From NCBI GenBank assembly GCA_020847975.1, contig JADLBD010000289.1, positions 1 through 51,205 on the forward strand: 51,205 bases of DNA. Direction: 5' to 3'. The translations under genes were made by a program, and so were the position numbers. Numbering within the stretch: the first letter of the stretch is position 1; each line of letters begins with the position of its first letter. The notes beneath the pieces were generated by a model. The model was given only the letters and a program-made list of their open reading frames with translations. It had not been told where the DNA came from and did not search any database. This stretch comes from Bryobacterales bacterium (lineage in GTDB: Bacteria > Acidobacteriota > Terriglobia > Bryobacterales > Bryobacteraceae). Positions 50,249 through 51,205 of this stretch are shown piece after piece.

Positions 50249-50773
50249 CTCATCCGGCGCAAACTCCTGCTCGATACCCCTCTCTTCCAAGTCACCGACA
50301 ATCACATCGTCGACGGCCACGGCCAGGAGGTCCACCGCCTCCTGGTCGAAACCACCGGAGCAACCTGCGTCGTCGCCCTCGACGAAAAACGCCGCATCCT
50401 CCTCGTCAGCCAGTACCGCCTCCCCGCCCGCGACATCATCTGGGAACTCCCCGCCGGCAAAGTCGACGCCGGGGAGACTCCGCTCCAGGCCGCCAAACGC
50501 GAACTCATCGAAGAAACCGGCTACCGCGCCCGCGCCTGGAAGAAACTCGCTACTTTCTACACCAGCCCCGGATTCCTCGGCGAGAAAATGAATGTCTTCC
50601 TCGCCACTGACCTCAAACCCGGCGATCGTCACCTGGACGCGGGCGAAGAGCACCTGAAATCCCAGTGGTTCACCCAAACCCAAATCGTCGGCCAAATCAG
50701 GAAAGGCGTCATCAACGACGCCAAAACCATCATCGGCGTCTATTTCCTCCGCCACCTCCGCCCGAAGCTCTGA
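50240..50773 (+). CDS. Nudix hydrolase, ADP-ribose pyrophosphatase-like
   Basis: 177 residues. The Nudix box G-x5-E-x7-R-E-x-x-E-E-x-G is exact (G73 to Y95: GKVDAGETPLQAAKRELIEE, then TGY), preceded by the ADP-ribose pyrophosphatase-type VSQYRLPARDIIWELPAG. The enzyme should cleave ADP-ribose or a related nucleotide sugar. The start lies inside the right repeat copy. The ATGAAGCAA after the intact M16 gene is the fossil of the same start, so the gene once followed the M16 pair directly. Confidence 0.94.
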   Translation: MKQLIRRKLLLDTPLFQVTDNHIVDGHGQEVHRLLVETTGATCVVALDEKRRILLVSQYRLPARDIIWELPAGKVDAGETPLQAAKRELIEETGYRARAWKKLATFYTSPGFLGEKMNVFLATDLKPGDRHLDAGEEHLKSQWFTQTQIVGQIRKGVINDAKTIIGVYFLRHLRPKL

Positions 50774-50901
50774 ATGAAGCCTGAATTCAGTCGCTCCCTC
50801 ACACGGTCACACATTCAAAAAAAAATCTCGCGTTGAACCCAAAAGACTTACGCCCGCAACCACCCAACAGCCTCAACCCGCCATGCTACCTTCACACCAG
50901 C
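50774..50901. other. Intergenic region before the terminal HTH gene
   Basis: 128 bases with an A-run (about 50817-50824) and no clear promoter, hairpin or small gene. Confidence 0.3.
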
Positions 50902-51205
50902 ATGGAAGACACACGCTACGCCGCCCTCAGCCCCGCCCAGGCTCAGGTCGCACTCTCCCTCGCCTCGGGAGATTCCCTTTCTCACGCGGCCAAATCCTCC
51001 GGTGTCGGCCGCACCACCGTCTACACCTGGCTCAAGGAAAACCCCGCCTTCTCCTCCGCCGTCGACTACGCTAAAGCCGAATACGTCGCCACTCTCCGCG
51101 ACCGCATCCGCGACCTCTCCGCCAAAGCCATCAACACCCTCGACTCCCTCCTCGACGATCCCTCCGTCCACGCCTCCGTTCGCCTCAAAGCCGCCCTCGC
51201 CGTCC
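50902..51205 (+). CDS. Helix-turn-helix protein, truncated by window edge
   Basis: From the ATG at 50902 the frame is open for 101 codons to the end of the window. Residues 10-50 form a homeodomain-like helix-turn-helix (LSPAQAQVALSLASGDSLSH, AAKSSGVGRTTVYTWL), followed by ENPAF and helical sequence (AEYVATLRDRIRDLSAKAIN). This layout is common in small regulators and in phage terminase small subunits of the kind with 'V-x-R-x-T-V-Y-x-W'. Which one it is depends on sequence beyond the window. Confidence 0.7.
   Translation, partial: MEDTRYAALSPAQAQVALSLASGDSLSHAAKSSGVGRTTVYTWLKENPAFSSAVDYAKAEYVATLRDRIRDLSAKAINTLDSLLDDPSVHASVRLKAALAV

Noticed and set aside
49748..50755. Long minus-strand frame across the Nudix gene and insert
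   Set aside because: Mostly antisense to the Nudix gene. Only its last part is of interest, as part of the transposase relic.
1..51205. tRNA, rRNA or CRISPR
   Set aside because: I saw no tRNA-like cloverleaf with a TTCGANNC arm, no rRNA core sequence and no spaced short repeats. A dedicated search could not be run.

Overview
The window looks like chromosomal DNA of a high-GC Acidobacteriota, most likely of the Solibacter/Bryobacter kind. The evidence is a 1069-residue Oar-like TonB-dependent receptor, paired Tat-exported sulfatases, a BlaI repressor beside an M56/GWxTD sensor, FtsX-type permeases without a partner ATPase, PD40 propeller proteins, PIG-L deacetylases and serine/threonine kinases with TPR tails. 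These are family-level inferences from reading the proteins; no database was searched. I found no rRNA, tRNA or CRISPR array. Genes are tightly packed, often with ATGA overlaps.

Layout. 1-3162 (+): the end of pmbA, a small membrane protein, a receiver domain fused in frame to a secreted protein, and a YggU protein. 3165-4837 (-): M56/GWxTD sensor and blaI, with a tandem palindromic operator in the divergent promoter. 4917-7085 (+): aldo/keto reductase and a UvrC-like protein. 7086-8243 (-): secreted TPR protein. 8361-15239 (+): two Tat sulfatases, the TonB receptor and a secreted Lys-rich protein. 15271-16068 (+): lone ABC ATPase. 16075-23442 (-): rnr, zinc-ribbon membrane protein, PD40 propeller, DUF1835 protein, S15/CocE hydrolase. 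23481-24982 (+): adenosine-specific kinase and an epimerase. 24987-27552 (-): FtsB/DivIC protein, a 32-codon Tat-leader ORF, an unknown protein and an esterase. 27620-30471 (+): cutA, DUF2278-LTD protein, MFS transporter. 30518-34691 (-): two MacB/FtsX permeases, folP and an unknown protein. 34908-36191 (+): DUF4337 protein and a small exported protein. 36369-41113 (+): Ser/Thr kinase-TPR, an unknown 183-residue protein, and an FHA-GAF-sigma54 activator. 41146-42036 (-): patatin. 42121-49138 (+): PIG-L protein, polX, two M16 peptidases. 49200-50248: HicBA, a transposase relic and a duplicated M16 tail. 50240-end (+): Nudix hydrolase and a truncated HTH gene.

Two stretches stand out. In about 35.6-41.1 kb the top strand has G equal to or above C, whereas it is C-rich almost everywhere else whichever way the genes point. 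That block holds a self-contained phospho-signalling set (kinase, unknown protein, FHA-sigma54 activator) and looks acquired or inverted. The second is the M16/Nudix junction. A 974-bp insert carrying hicBA and a decayed transposase is bracketed by 131-bp direct repeats made of the M16 3' end plus the first codons of the Nudix gene.

Several genes have a TATAAT-like -10 box only 6-12 bases before the start codon, suggesting frequent leaderless or near-leaderless transcripts. The clearest case is blaI, whose operator lies between the -35 and -10 elements.
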